The notes under the pieces are model-generated. The model had not been told where the DNA came from. It did no database searches and was given only the letters and a program-made list of their open reading frames with translations. The position numbers and the translations under genes were made by a program. Of a stretch of 64,000 bases of DNA, positions 27,506 through 40,135 are shown piece by piece (within the stretch, counting starts at the first letter, position 1; each line of letters starts with the position of its first letter). The stretch comes from Mesorhizobium huakuii (GTDB lineage: Bacteria; Pseudomonadota; Alphaproteobacteria; Rhizobiales; Rhizobiaceae): positions 124,001 through 188,000 of the forward strand of contig NZ_CP050298.1 of the NCBI RefSeq assembly GCF_014189455.1, written 5' to 3'.

Positions 27506-29747
27506 GCGGTCGTCTTGCTGGCTATGCGGTCGAAATCGAACGCTATCTGCGGGGCGAGTCCGGCGTGAAGCGTGAGGAGTTGGACGATGACAAGTCTCTG
27601 ACGGGCGCCCGACGCGAGGCCAGCGAATTCCAGGTGATGAAGAGTTATGAGCGGACCGGCGGCGGCGGGCACCTTAGGCCAGGACCAGCCGGCTCGACGC
27701 TGGGTGGCGGCAGGAACGCCCTTCGTTCGTCGCCGGGAGGGACAGGAGTTGTAGGAAGCTCCGTCTCCAGCGGTGCTCCGAAATCAGCGACGGCTGCTGC
27801 GAGCTCGCCCAAGGCCGCTAGCGCGCCGATCATGGTCTATGGCGCCACGCTCGCCGGTTTCCGGCCGGAAGAGGAGGAGGAAGACTGGAAGCGGCGCGGT
27901 GGTGGTGGCGGCCGTGGTGCGGGTCGCGCAAGCGGTCCAGGCCGAGCAGCGCGGGTCTCCTATCAGGCGCGGGCCGTCGCGGCACGGGCAGGCTATGCGG
28001 CGGGCGCTCAGCCTGCTGTGTTCAAGGTCATGCCCAATCCGCCATCAACCAAGGAAGCCGCCGCTCGGCTGCTCAATTACATCGGAAAGCGCGAGGATGA
28101 AAAAGGCGAGAAGCACGACATCGAGATTTTTGACGAGGATGGACAGGTCCTTGCGACAGGCGGCGCACGAAAGGCGTTCCTGGAAACGTTTTGCGAGACG
28201 TTCGAACCACCCCTGGAAAACACCAATTTTATCGAGGTTCGTTTCGAACTCGCCGGCGAAGTCACCGGTGCTGCCTTGAGCGAGGCGCTGAACAAGGCCT
28301 TCGGTGCAAAACCGTTCATCTATGCGCAGGATGGACAGGCGGTGGAGGTTTATGCACACACCGATGAGCGGGCAGGGCCGCTTGCGAGAGTCCTGGCCGG
28401 TGGTCGGGAGAATTCGCGCAGCAAGGCGCTCGACAAGATCGAGGCGCGTTTGTCTGAGGCTATGGGCGCGGCTGGCGTGGTAGCCAAGGCAGAGGTGATG
28501 GCGGCCGTCGGTCGTGAACCCAAAGCGAAATATTTCCTGCAGAAGTTCATCCGCACCCACAGCCAAGTCCGGTTCGCAAATGGCGAGCCGGTGCCCGGGG
28601 GGGAAGAATTCGACCAAGGCGGCGGCTTCGGTCTACGAACAATGGCGCCCGCAGTTTTCAGGGCGTGAACGCCGCAATGCCTATCACCTGCTTTTCTCGG
28701 CAAAGGCCGGCACCGATGCCAACGCCGTCATGGCCGCGGCGCGCGCCGTGCTCGAGGAGCGTGCGCCAGGATACAAGTTCGTCCTGGCGCATCACAAGGA
28801 CACCAAGCACGTCCATGTCCATGCAATGGTGCAAGCATCGGTCAGCCGACGGCGAACGCCTGAAATTCTACAAGCCAGATCTGGTCGCCTGGCGCGAGAC
28901 CTTTGCGGAAAAAGCACGCGAGAACGGCATTGCGATGGTGGCGACGCGGCGGATGGATCATGCGATGACGCGGCCATTCACGAAGGAGCATGCCGGAGCC
29001 TACAGCCGCGCCCAGAGCGATCCGCGCTATCAGGTCAGCGCCAGGACGATCGAGCGAGTGGAGGCCAAGCGGCAACGCCGTTTGGATGGACAATCCCTTG
29101 TCGTGAACGGCGATGCAATCGCTGCCGCATGGCAAAAGACTGTGACGACGATGCGGACCGCCGGCGTGGTCGGTCAGGCTCTCACGGCAGCGGAGTCGAT
29201 CGGCAACGATTTTCTGCGGTTCCGTCGCGATCGGGCAGGGGAGGGGCAACCAGGTCCTGCCGCGGGTCGCGGAGCTGATCAATCGGGGCAGAAGTCTTTC
29301 CTGTCCCATCCCGGTATGAGAGAATTGAATGCACTGATAGGAGATTTGAACATGGCGCAAACCCCCTTGGAAATGCGGCGTCAGATGGCCCGCGTCAATC
29401 AGGCTCTGGACAACATACGCGAGACGCTGCCGCCGACGCATCAAGGACAGTTTGAAGAGTATCGCGAAGAGGTCAACGACAAGATGCACGATCGTCTCGC
29501 GCGGTTGCAGTTCGAGCGGCAGCAGCACCGTCGTGGTGGTGGCGGTGAGGAACCGATCCCCGAGCGCGAGGCGCGAGGGCGAGACCTTCCAACCCGGGAC
29601 GATCCTCGCCAGCCGGAGCAGCCGCGCACCGGCACCGAGCAGGAGAAGAGAGCCAAGCAAAAGGACGCCAAAAAGCACAAGACTCAACAGGCTGAAGAGC
29701 AGGACCGCAAGACCCATCGCTCGAATGGTAACGATTACGAGCGCTGA
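27502..29747 (+). CDS. relaxase (MobA/VirD2-type nuclease), two frameshifts
   Basis: About 747 aa after correction. Frame one (27502 to about 28600) holds a Gly/Pro-rich N-terminal region and KVMPNPPSTKEAAARLLNYIGK. Reducing the G7 run at about 28597-28603 to G6 continues as PGGKNSTKAAASVYEQW. The second frame contains the metal-binding HHKDTKHVHVHAMVQA triad typical of relaxases. Dropping one T near 28838 joins it to ARSADGERLKFYKPD, and the rest ends in a charged tail. The N-terminal Tyr expected for relaxases may be Y10 (GYAVEIERYL) or Y47, but I cannot assign it. It is coupled to mobC by ATGA. The three raw frames all look family-like, so the breaks may be sequence errors. Confidence 0.78.
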
Positions 29748-30005
29748 GCAGCATCGCTTGCCGGTCCTCTACGGCGCGGGAGTGCAGGGAAATGCCGCCG
29801 AGGCTCGTTCGTGCGTCGGAGGTTCAGGATCCAGAGCCACGCATCTCATGTCGAGCAGTCAGAGGCTGGTCCCGTTTCCAGCCAGCCGAAGCTTCGTCTC
29901 TCACGGTCACCCGTTGGGGAATCCAGCCCTTGTGCCAAACGGTGTCCTCCTGCCTGCGCTCGCGGCGGCCTTTCCAAGGATCGATAAGCGCGCTAATTTA
30001 GTTCT
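29748..30005. other. spacer between relaxase and fluoride riboswitch
   Basis: No gene supported. The promoter for the crcB leader should lie here, but no clear -35/-10 pair was identified by eye. Confidence 0.4.
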
Positions 30006-30056
30006 GATGGGAATGGAGTTCTCCCGAAACCGCCAGTAAGGCTGATGACTCCTACC
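30006..30056 (+). ncRNA. fluoride riboswitch (crcB RNA motif)
   Basis: The leader of crcB contains GGGAATGGAGTTCTCCCGAAACCGCC followed by GGCTGATGACTCCTAC. The second part is the hallmark 3' segment of the fluoride riboswitch, and ACCGCC with the small GGAGTTCTCC hairpin matches its 5' half. It lies about 80 nt before the crcB start, exactly where the motif is expected, so it should raise CrcB expression when fluoride is present. Confidence 0.88.
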
Positions 30057-30074
30057 GCGACAAATCGCGGTAGG
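30051..30074 (+). terminator. expression-platform hairpin of the fluoride riboswitch
   Basis: CCTACCGCG (30051-30059) pairs perfectly with CGCGGTAGG (30066-30074) over 9 bp, and its left arm overlaps the last bases of the riboswitch core. This lets ligand binding and hairpin formation exclude each other. There is no long T tract, so control could be translational or Rho-dependent. Confidence 0.6.
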
Positions 30075-30134
30075 AATCCGCCCAGATCCCCGCCGCACGG
30101 CGGGCTGTAGCTCGCCTCAACAAGAGGATCGAGC

Positions 30135-30566
30135 ATGTCTTTTACGAATTGCCTTGTGGTCATGGCCGGGGGTGCGATCGGCACCTTGGCGCGCTATCTG
30201 GTGTCATTCCTGGCGCTGCCCATCAGCGGCCAGCTGCCTTGGGGCACCATCATCATCAACATCACCGGCTCGCTGCTGATCGGGTTTTTCGGCACGATTA
30301 CCTTGGCCAACGGGCGGTTTCCGGTGTCCGAACCGCTGCGCCTGTTCGTGATGATAGGCGTCTGCGGCGGCTACACGACGTTTTCATCGTTCAGCCTGCA
30401 GACCCTCGACCTGATCCGCGCCGGCGGCGCGACTCGGGCGGCCTTAAACATCGGCCTGTCGGTGGCGTTGTGCATTGGCGCGGTGGCGATCGGCCACCTG
30501 ATTGCATCCCGCCTCAATGGCGGCGCCATGCAGATTGCGCAAATCAACCTGGAAGAAGAAGCTTAA
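30135..30566 (+). CDS. crcB: fluoride exporter CrcB/Fluc
   Basis: A 143-aa four-helix membrane protein of the Fluc family: [16 protein letters not shown] (first helix with the GxxxR motif), [17 protein letters not shown] (the Asn in the N-x-x-G pore motif), [20 protein letters not shown] (the conserved GGYTTFSSF box with the two Phe that line the fluoride path), and a final [17 protein letters not shown] helix. It acts as a dual-topology dimer that exports fluoride. A fluoride riboswitch lies just upstream, which supports function and control. It is isolated between the mob module and IS5 copy 1, so it is probably cargo. Confidence 0.95.
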   Translation: MSFTNCLVVMAGGAIGTLARYLVSFLALPISGQLPWGTIIINITGSLLIGFFGTITLANGRFPVSEPLRLFVMIGVCGGYTTFSSFSLQTLDLIRAGGATRAALNIGLSVALCIGAVAIGHLIASRLNGGAMQIAQINLEEEA

Positions 30567-30744
30567 ACTCGCCCGGCTGGCGGCAGCATTCGCTTTGCCT
30601 ATATGATGCCGGGCGTGGCGGCGGGAGCGCGCGGAAGCCCTCCCTGCGCAACATCCCTAGGATGGCCCGCCGTCACGCCGGCCGAGACGTTAACGCTGTC
30701 TAGTCGGCTTTCGAAGATGGGGCTCCCGCGTTCTCTTCCTGGGA

Positions 30745-31856
30745 GCGTTGGTGCATGGATCTTTTGTCAACGGTTTGGCGATAGGCAGGCAGGATCGAAA
30801 TCAGCTTGATTTGAGTGCCATGCCGTACAAACACAACGCAGATCGTCGTCATCACGTCGGAAAGATGACATTCAGGGTGACGAATTGGCGTGACTACGAA
30901 GCAGGTCTGCGCCGGCGTGGTAGCCTGACCTTATGGGTAACGCCGGAGGCACTGGCGGGATGGCGCGCTCCGCGACGCAAGACCCGCGGCGGCCAAGCCC
31001 GGTATTCCGATCTCGCCATTGAGACAGCGCTGACGCTGGGTTGCGTCTTCGCAATGCGGCTGCGCCAGACCGAGGGATTGCTTCACTCGCTGCTGGATCT
31101 CATGGGGCTGAAAGTCCCAGTTCCAGATCATACGACGCTGAGCCGTCGGGCACAGAAGTGGGAGCCATCAGCCCGACGAAACCCGCCGCAGCCGGACGGC
31201 CCGCTGCATGTGCTTGTCGATAGCACGGGATTGAAAGTCTACGGCGCCGGGCAATGGCTGGAGCAGAAACATGGCGCCAGATCACGTCGCAACTGGCGCA
31301 AGCTGCATCTGGCAGTGGATGCCAAAAGTGGCGCGATCATTGCCCAAAGGCTGACAGATCAGGACACGGATGATCCTTCCCAGGTGGCACCGCTGCTCGA
31401 TCAGATCGACGGCGAGATCGACCAGTTCACAGCCGACGGAGCCTATGACGGCAAGCCAACCTATCAGTCTATCCTGCAGCACAGCGCAACCGCGAACATC
31501 GTCATTCCACCGCGTTCCACGGCGGTGGAAAGCAGTGATGCCGGACCGCCTGGTCAAAGGGACAAGCACATTGCCGCAATCGCAAGCGACGGTCGGCTGA
31601 AATGGCAGGCAGCCACCGGCTACGGCAAGCGGGCGCTGAGCGAAACGGCCATCGGACGATACAAGGGGCTGATCGGACGGCGCCTGCGAGCACGCTCTCT
31701 TCCGGCTCAACAGACCGAGGTTGCCATCGGTTGCATCGTTCTCAACCGCATGCTGGCATGGGCACGCCCGGAGTCTATCCGGCGTCAAGTCACGCAGGCA
31801 TAACCAACTACATTAATGATCGAAATGCGTTCGATTTCATATCCGCGCACCAACGC
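30745..31856. mobile_element. IS5-family element, copy 1
   Basis: The element is 1112 bp and bounded by GCGTTGGTGCATGGAT (30745-30760) and ATCCGCGCACCAACGC (31841-31856). The second is the reverse complement of the other end apart from two bases. The same 1112-bp span is found inverted at 45263-46374. No target duplication is obvious, and exact ends may differ by one or two bases. The right end sits in an IS6-family fragment. Confidence 0.85.
30820..31803 (+). CDS. IS5-family transposase, copy 1
   Basis: A 327-aa DDE transposase starting MPYKHNADRRHHVGKMTF. It has VTNWRDYEAGLRRRG, the first catalytic Asp in LHVLVDSTGLKVYG (VDSTGLK), LHLAVDAKSGAIIAQRLTDQ, the second Asp in QFTADGAYDG, and the Glu in GRYKGLIGRRLR. 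The frame is intact. Compared with copy 2 it differs at three residues I can see (Q/R in TYQSIL, S/G in ESSDAG, P/T in SLPAQ), so both could be active. An upstream start at 30748 was rejected because it lies inside the terminal repeat. Confidence 0.92.
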   Translation: MPYKHNADRRHHVGKMTFRVTNWRDYEAGLRRRGSLTLWVTPEALAGWRAPRRKTRGGQARYSDLAIETALTLGCVFAMRLRQTEGLLHSLLDLMGLKVPVPDHTTLSRRAQKWEPSARRNPPQPDGPLHVLVDSTGLKVYGAGQWLEQKHGARSRRNWRKLHLAVDAKSGAIIAQRLTDQDTDDPSQVAPLLDQIDGEIDQFTADGAYDGKPTYQSILQHSATANIVIPPRSTAVESSDAGPPGQRDKHIAAIASDGRLKWQAATGYGKRALSETAIGRYKGLIGRRLRARSLPAQQTEVAIGCIVLNRMLAWARPESIRRQVTQA

Positions 31857-32221
31857 CCATCCGTGCCGATCTTTTCCGGTGCGAGCAAAGGCTCATCCTT
31901 CAACATCTTGCGGAAGAAGCGCTTGGCGGCGTCGAGGTCGCGCCTCGCGGTGAGCAGGAAGTCCACCGGATTGCCGTGCTTGTCGATGGCGCGGTACAGA
32001 TAGCGCCACTTGCCGCGAATTTTCACGTAAGTCTCGTCGATCCGGACCGATCCGCAATGAGGTCGGCGGAACTGGCGCAGCCGCTTCTCGATCATCGGCG
32101 CATAGGTCAAGACCCAGCGATTGATTGTGCTGTGATCGACCTCGAACCCGCGCTCTCGGAACATTTCCTCAAGGTCTCGGTAGCTGAGAGGATAGCGCAG
32201 ATACCAGGACACCGCCTGCAC
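31857..32221 (-). pseudogene. IS6-family transposase fragment, copy A
   Basis: The minus strand encodes AVSWYLRYPLSYRDLEEMFR, VDHSTINRWVLTYAPMIEKR, VRIDETYVKIRGKWRYLYRA (DDE core, first Asp) and DLDAAKRFFRKMLKDEPLL. The C-terminus with the last Glu is cut off where IS5 copy 1 begins. The usual N-terminal DDFKGRHFEAWL reads on from upstream without an ATG. The last residues shown by translation into 31808-31856 come from the IS5 end. It is inactive. Confidence 0.85.
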
Positions 32222-32386
32222 AATCAGCCATGCCTCGAAATGCCGCCCCTTGAAATCATCCTTCGACTGGCTTCAGCTTCTCGGCAACAGCATTCAGAAT
32301 CATCGGTACGCTCCACAACATTGGGAGCGCGATTCGCTCGTCATATCGTCAATACACAGTTAAGGGTCCGAATTTGCGACAAGCCC
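31857..32386. mobile_element. IS6-family element remnant, copy A
   Basis: It runs from the IS5 junction to the terminal inverted repeat GGGCTTGTCGCAAATTCGG (reverse strand, ending 32386). The same end occurs at 44938-44956 in copy B and a related GGGCTTGTCGCAAA at about 41799. The left half of the element is missing. Confidence 0.75.
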
Positions 32387-32413
32387 GTTCGAGTTCATAT
32401 CCGCGCACCAACG
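32387..32413. repeat. terminal remnant of an IS5 element
   Basis: Only the last 25 or so bases of the IS5 right end remain (TTCGAGTTCATATCCGCGCACCAACGCC), squeezed between the IS6 repeat and nodD. They supply the nodD stop codon. The GAGTT variant matches the remnant at 35154-35186 rather than IS5 copies 1 and 2. Confidence 0.75.
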
Positions 32414-33318
32414 CCCATCCGAGATGCCTCCTGCATCATGATCTCCCGCATCCAGATGCTTGCCGGATCGCTGTTGTGGAGTGACGGCCATTGGAGGGTC
32501 TCGATGAATGCGGGAAGCGGCAGCGGAAGTTCGACGATCTGCAGGGGGAACGTTTTTTCGCAATGCCTGACCAGCCGGGAGGGCATGGTCGCGATACGGG
32601 CCGTGCCGGACACCATCGGCGGGATCATGCTGAAGCCCTGCACGGCGACCTCGACACGTCTCTTGAGGCCATGTTCAAGCAAGAACCATTCCTCGATGGA
32701 GGGCTTCATCGTACGCCCGAACCTGACCGAGACGTGCCTCATCGACATGTATCTCTCGAACGTAATCTGCCGTGGCAGCTGCTTGTTGGTGGGACAGCCT
32801 ACGCACACGAGTCGCTCCTCAAACAGTGCCACGCTTGAGTGCGCGCTCGACGTGAACAAATCCGGAAGAATTAGAAAATCGATGTCACCGCGCTGGAGAA
32901 GCTCATCGGGGCCGTCGTCGATAGGCAGCAATTCGAAGCTGACGGCGGGGGCTTCGCGTGCAACACGCTCAACGACTTTCTCAAAAAACACGAGCGTGGC
33001 GAAATCGGAAATAATGATCCTGAAGCGGCGATCGGATTGAGCTGGGTTAAACGGATCCGAGGAAATAATCGAGCACTGGATGTGCAGGAGAGCGTCGCGG
33101 ACGGCGGGGGCAAGTGCTGCCGCACGCGGGGTCAGAAAACGTTCGCGGCCGCTTGTCGTAAACAGTTCATCGCCGAAATAATCGCGCAGCCGGGCGACGG
33201 CCGCACTCATGGCCGGCTGGCTGAGGTTGATGCGGCGGGCCGCCGCCGAGAGATTGCGCTCCACCAGCAGCGCGTCGAGCACAACGAGGAGATTTAGGTC
33301 AAGCCCTTTGAAACGCAT
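32395..33318 (-). CDS. nodD: NodD, LysR-type nodulation regulator
   Basis: A 307-aa LysR-type regulator with clear NodD identity: the start [17 protein letters not shown], the helix-turn-helix [23 protein letters not shown] (split, about residues 23-45), [18 protein letters not shown] (about 84-101), [20 protein letters not shown] (about 210-229) and a [17 protein letters not shown] end. NodD binds nod boxes and activates Nod-factor genes in response to plant flavonoids. The final residues GVGARI and the TGA come from an IS5 terminal repeat, so the natural last residues were replaced, but the conserved body is complete. No nod genes are in the window. It is probably functional. Confidence 0.9.
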   Translation of the reverse strand: MRFKGLDLNLLVVLDALLVERNLSAAARRINLSQPAMSAAVARLRDYFGDELFTTSGRERFLTPRAAALAPAVRDALLHIQCSIISSDPFNPAQSDRRFRIIISDFATLVFFEKVVERVAREAPAVSFELLPIDDGPDELLQRGDIDFLILPDLFTSSAHSSVALFEERLVCVGCPTNKQLPRQITFERYMSMRHVSVRFGRTMKPSIEEWFLLEHGLKRRVEVAVQGFSMIPPMVSGTARIATMPSRLVRHCEKTFPLQIVELPLPLPAFIETLQWPSLHNSDPASIWMREIMMQEASRMGVGARI

Positions 33319-33336
33319 GTCTTTAGCTATCCATAG
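33319..33336. promoter_or_regulatory. possible start of a nod box, truncated
   Basis: Directly upstream of nodD, TATCCATAG matches the first bases of a nod box (ATCCAT...), where a divergent nod promoter would begin. The sequence then turns into IS30 coding sequence, so at most the 5' edge survives. Confidence 0.25.
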
Positions 33337-33440
33337 CCGGCTGGCTCAAGCGCACCTACCCAGGGGAGCCGCATAATCAGGTGTCGCACGAAACGATCTA
33401 TCGCAGCCTGTTCATCCAGGCACGTGGAGTGCTGGAAGGC
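33337..33440 (+). pseudogene. IS30-family transposase fragment
   Basis: The plus strand reads [15 protein letters not shown], then VSHETIYRSLFIQARGVLEG, the well-conserved HETIYR motif region of IS30 transposases. Both ends of the gene are missing. The remnant separates nodD from its former upstream region. Confidence 0.8.
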
Positions 33441-33479
33441 CGAACAGGTGGCCGCTGCGACTCGGCATGCAAAAAGCAA

Positions 33480-33960
33480 CTAACGATGGGGGCAGCAATC
33501 GGATAGTTCGCAGTTACCTCCCGACGCTGATGCGCGCGACGGGATTGGGTCCTTCTTAGCGCGGCCCCACAGAATGAACGCCGAAAGGGCGAGCAGGATG
33601 ATGTTGAGTGGTAAGGCCGAGGCTTCACCCCGCGACAAGTGGAAGATTGTCGCTGCAATTTGCAGCAGCACACAACCAAGTGCAGCCAGGACGGTGAGGC
33701 GTGGCTGAATCCGAATCAATGCGGGCAAAAGCACTCCAGATCCGCCTGCAATGTCGGATCAGACCCATAAGGTGCAGAAACCAAGGCGGTACAGCGCCGG
33801 GCCAAACCCACATTGCCGCCAATTGATCGACCGGCATAAACAGCTTCATGCTGCCAAACAGCGTAAAGGACGTGAAAACAAGAAGTTGGGCGATCCAGAG
33901 CCCGGCTCGCAGCGGCTTGCCTGTTGGCTTTGTGGGCGCAAAGCTAAAGGTATTTGACAT
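33480..33960 (-). CDS. DoxX-like membrane protein (one extra base)
   Basis: About 159 aa after removing one C near 33764, where LMGLI joins DIAGGSGVLLPALIRIQ. Four hydrophobic helices are visible: LWIAQLLVFTSFTLFGSMKL, PPWFLHLMGLIDIAGGSGVL, LTVLAALGCVLLQIAATIFH and LNIILLALSAFILWG. The pattern and length match the DoxX-like family of small inner-membrane proteins, often linked to redox or detoxification. ATG 33960 begins MSNTFSFAPTKPTGK. It is divergent from the LysR gene at 34207, a common regulator-target pair. Confidence 0.7.
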
Positions 33961-34206
33961 CTGAACAACTCCATAAATCAAAAAAATCACCACCTCTTGT
34001 GGCGCAGGCAGGTTGCAAGCACGGACGCCGGCTGAGCGCGTTCCTTCCTGCCTTTCCGAGCGGTTTTAGATCGCAGAGCCACCAAAGAAAGGGATGAAAT
34101 TTCGGCATAATCGTTCAAATAAACTGATATAGTCACTTGACGTTTCTTTAAGTCGACGATCTGGGACCCCGGTCTGTTAAGACCCAACAATCGAGGGAGG
34201 GAAGGC
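33961..34206. promoter_or_regulatory. divergent promoter region between doxX-like and lysR genes
   Basis: A 246-bp spacer between divergent genes, AT-richer than its surroundings. It contains the tract TTCAAATAAACTGATATAG with TTGACG and TTTCTTTAAG nearby. LysR regulators usually bind such divergent regions at T-N11-A sites, but I could not fix one. Confidence 0.4.
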
Positions 34207-35121
34207 ATGAGCATGACTATGGACGCGCTCACCCTCGATCAATTCCTGGTATTCGTAACGATTGTCGCCGAAGGCAGTTTTGCCGCAGCCGCTCGCCGGA
34301 TGAATCGGGCGCAATCGGCGATCACCTATAGCATTCAGAGATTGGAGGAACAGAGCGGGTTTCCTCTTTTCGATCGCTCGCCCTACCGCCCGGTTCTCAC
34401 GGAAGCGGGCAAAGCCTTGTTACCGCGCGCGCGGCGGATTCTTGACGACGTCGCAGACTGGCGGCACCAAGCGCAGGGAATTTCAAAGGGACTCGAGGCA
34501 GAACTCACTCTGGCGGTTGTCTCCTACGCGCCAGCGATCCTGCTGAGCAGCGTGCTTGGGGAATTCACCCAGGCCTTCCCTTTCGTCGAAATTCGCATCT
34601 TGACTGAAACTTTCGATGCAGCGGCGAAAACCTTGCGAGACGGAATTGCTGACCTGGGTTTGCTTGCCGAGCGCCACCCAGATGAATTCGAACGCCGGGT
34701 GTGCGGTCGAATCGATCTGGTGCCGGTCGCGGCACCAACTCATCCGCTTGGCAAAATCAACGGGACGTTCAGCGCAACGATACTGCGTGACTACACCCAA
34801 CTGGTTATCAGCCCGGCTGCCGAAGTTGATAGTGGGCGAGACTATGGGGTGCATGCAGCCAACCGGTGGCGCGTCAACGACCTTCAGACGAAATACGACC
34901 TCATCCTCGCCAGCGTCGGCTGGGGTTCAATGCCAAGGTCAAGGGTTGAGGGGGATATTGCCGCCGGACGATTGATCGAGCTGAGGCCAGAAAGCTGGGA
35001 GGGCTCTGATTTGATGCCAAGCTTTCCATTGGTTATCGCCTGCAGGAAGGAAAAGGCACTGGGTCCTGCTGGAATGTGGCTGATCGAAAAATTCGTTTCC
35101 AATAAAGAACAGGCGATTTGA
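34207..35121 (+). CDS. LysR-family transcriptional regulator
   Basis: A 304-aa LysR regulator. The N-terminal winged helix reads LTLDQFLVFVTIVAEGSFAA, AARRMNRAQSAITYSIQRLE and FDRSPYRPVLTEAGKALLPRA. The effector domain begins near residue 95 (LTLAVVSYAPAILLSSVLGEF). GGGAGGGAAGGC precedes ATG 34207, and in-frame ATGs at 34213 and 34219 are possible. It is divergent from the DoxX-like gene, which it probably controls. This arrangement is widespread in Rhizobiales. The inducer is unknown. Confidence 0.85.
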   Translation: MSMTMDALTLDQFLVFVTIVAEGSFAAAARRMNRAQSAITYSIQRLEEQSGFPLFDRSPYRPVLTEAGKALLPRARRILDDVADWRHQAQGISKGLEAELTLAVVSYAPAILLSSVLGEFTQAFPFVEIRILTETFDAAAKTLRDGIADLGLLAERHPDEFERRVCGRIDLVPVAAPTHPLGKINGTFSATILRDYTQLVISPAAEVDSGRDYGVHAANRWRVNDLQTKYDLILASVGWGSMPRSRVEGDIAAGRLIELRPESWEGSDLMPSFPLVIACRKEKALGPAGMWLIEKFVSNKEQAI

Positions 35122-35250
35122 GGGCCGTTCGCGAAACCAGAATATGCCGCCGAGTGGCGTTGGTGCGCGGATATGAACTCGAATGCGGCGCGGCAATCAA
35201 TGTGAGAGCTCGTATTGCCTCACCCTGGAATGCTCCCGAACGATCTTTCC
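35122..35250. repeat. IS5 terminal remnant beside the lysR gene
   Basis: GGCGTTGGTGCGCGGATATG at about 35153-35172 followed by AACTCGAATG is an IS5 right end facing away from lysR. It is the same GAACTCGAA variant as the remnant at nodD, in the opposite orientation. The nodD-doxX-lysR block is therefore bracketed by two inverted IS5 ends. Confidence 0.6.
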
Positions 35251-38628
<3,378 letters not shown>

Positions 38629-38715
38629 CGCGCCGCGACAATCAAACCGATAAAACCTCTTGCGCGCGACAATCAATGCCGCGATCATCAGCATCACCGC
38701 GACACCAGATTCTCA

Positions 38716-40127
38716 TCCAGATTGATGAGGTGGAACGGCCCGCTCCGACAGCATCAAGTGCTAACGTGGCCGTTGTTTCAACGCCACCAAGGAGGGACCG
38801 TTCCGTGACGCAGATTAACACCATCGGGCTAGATTTGGCCAAGCAGGTTTTCCAAGTTCACGGCGCAGACGCCGAAGGCGCGCCGCTGTTCAACAGGCGG
38901 TTGCGCCGGGCCGAAGTGCTGCGCTTCTTCGAGAAGCAGCCAACCTGTCTCGTCGGCCTCGAGGCCTGCGGCGGGGCACATTACTGGGCGCGTGAGATCG
39001 CAGCACTCGGCCATGACGTCCGGTTGATCCCGCCGGCCTACGTCAAGCCCTTTGTCAAGCGCGGCAAGACCGATGCTGCCGACGCCGAGGCGATCAGCGA
39101 GGCGGTAACCCGCAAGACCATGCGCTTTGTGCCGATCAAGTCGGCCGAGCAACAGGCGGCGGCGATGGTGCTGAGGACGCGAGCTCTGCTGCTGCGCCAA
39201 AGAACACAAGTGATCAACGCCTTGCGCGCTCATATGTCCGAATTGGGCATCATCGCGGCTGCCGGCCCGGCGAAGGTGGCGGCATTAGCCGCGATCGTGC
39301 GTGACCCGACAGATGCTCGCCTGCCTGCGGCGGCGCGCTTCGCCCTGACGGCCCTTGTCGACCAGTTAGACACTCTGAGCGAACAGGTCGAACGACTTGA
39401 GCGCGAGATCGTCACCGAGGCAAAGCATGACGAAGACATGCGCCGTCTGACCACGATCCCGGGCGTCGGCGCGATCACAGCGGCGACCGTCAAGGCGCTG
39501 GTTCCCGATCCGGACGGGTTTAGGTCGGGCCGTCACCTTGCCGCTTGGCTTGGGCTTACGCCGAGGTCGCATTCGAGCGGCGGCAAGGAGCTGTTGGGCG
39601 GCATCTCGAAGATGGGCAACACGGAGCTTCGATCTCTCCTTGTAAATGGCGCTACCTCGGTCCTGCGCCATGCCAGAAACAACGACAGGGCACTGCCCTG
39701 GTTGACCGCGTTGCTAGCGCGTCGGCCCTTCAAGGTCGTCGCCATCGCGCTTGCCAACAAGATCGCGAGGATCATCTGGGCCCTGCTAACGAAGGGCGGG
39801 ACCTATCGGAAACCTGGTGTGATGGCGGTTCGTGCGGCAAACGCCTGAGGGCAGAGTACCGACACGAGCTACCGGAGAGGAGCCAGGAAGAGGCGAGGTG
39901 CATTGAGCAGACGATGATTCCACGGGACGAAATCCCGACGCGGGAGAGGCTTGCGCGACAATGTGCTTCGAGCACGTCAGATTGATCAGCCACCCGCTTC
40001 GCGGACTTCATCGAGGCCAGCGGTCATGGGCCGCGCTGAAAGGCCGGACATATGACTGCACCGTTCCCGCGTGATGAAATCGACTAAAAAAGCCCTTGCA
40101 ACGCGGGCCGTTCCACATATGTCGCGC
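38716..40127. mobile_element. IS110-family (IS1111 group) element, tandem copy 1
   Basis: A 1412-bp unit identical, as far as I can read, to 40136-41547. Subterminal inverted repeats GTGGAACGGCCCGC (near 38729) and GCGGGCCGTTCCAC (near 40106) are typical of the IS1111 group. It is inserted in the end of the IS21 remnant. An 8-nt ACCTCTCT spacer separates it from copy 2. Confidence 0.88.
38805..39848 (+). CDS. IS110/IS1111 transposase, copy 1
   Basis: A 347-aa DEDD transposase: INTIGLDLAKQVFQVHGADA (first Asp), LVGLEACGGAHYWAREIAAL (Glu), VKRGKTDAADAEAISEAV (the TDAxDA pair) and the C-terminal transposase_20 part TTIPGVGAITAATVKALVPD with WLGLTPRSHSSGGKELLGGI (catalytic Ser region). I chose GTG 38805 because GGAGG lies upstream and the following residues match the family start. 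Longer upstream starts were rejected. The frame is intact. Confidence 0.93.
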   Translation: MTQINTIGLDLAKQVFQVHGADAEGAPLFNRRLRRAEVLRFFEKQPTCLVGLEACGGAHYWAREIAALGHDVRLIPPAYVKPFVKRGKTDAADAEAISEAVTRKTMRFVPIKSAEQQAAAMVLRTRALLLRQRTQVINALRAHMSELGIIAAAGPAKVAALAAIVRDPTDARLPAAARFALTALVDQLDTLSEQVERLEREIVTEAKHDEDMRRLTTIPGVGAITAATVKALVPDPDGFRSGRHLAAWLGLTPRSHSSGGKELLGGISKMGNTELRSLLVNGATSVLRHARNNDRALPWLTALLARRPFKVVAIALANKIARIIWALLTKGGTYRKPGVMAVRAANA

Positions 40128-40135
40128 ACCTCTCT

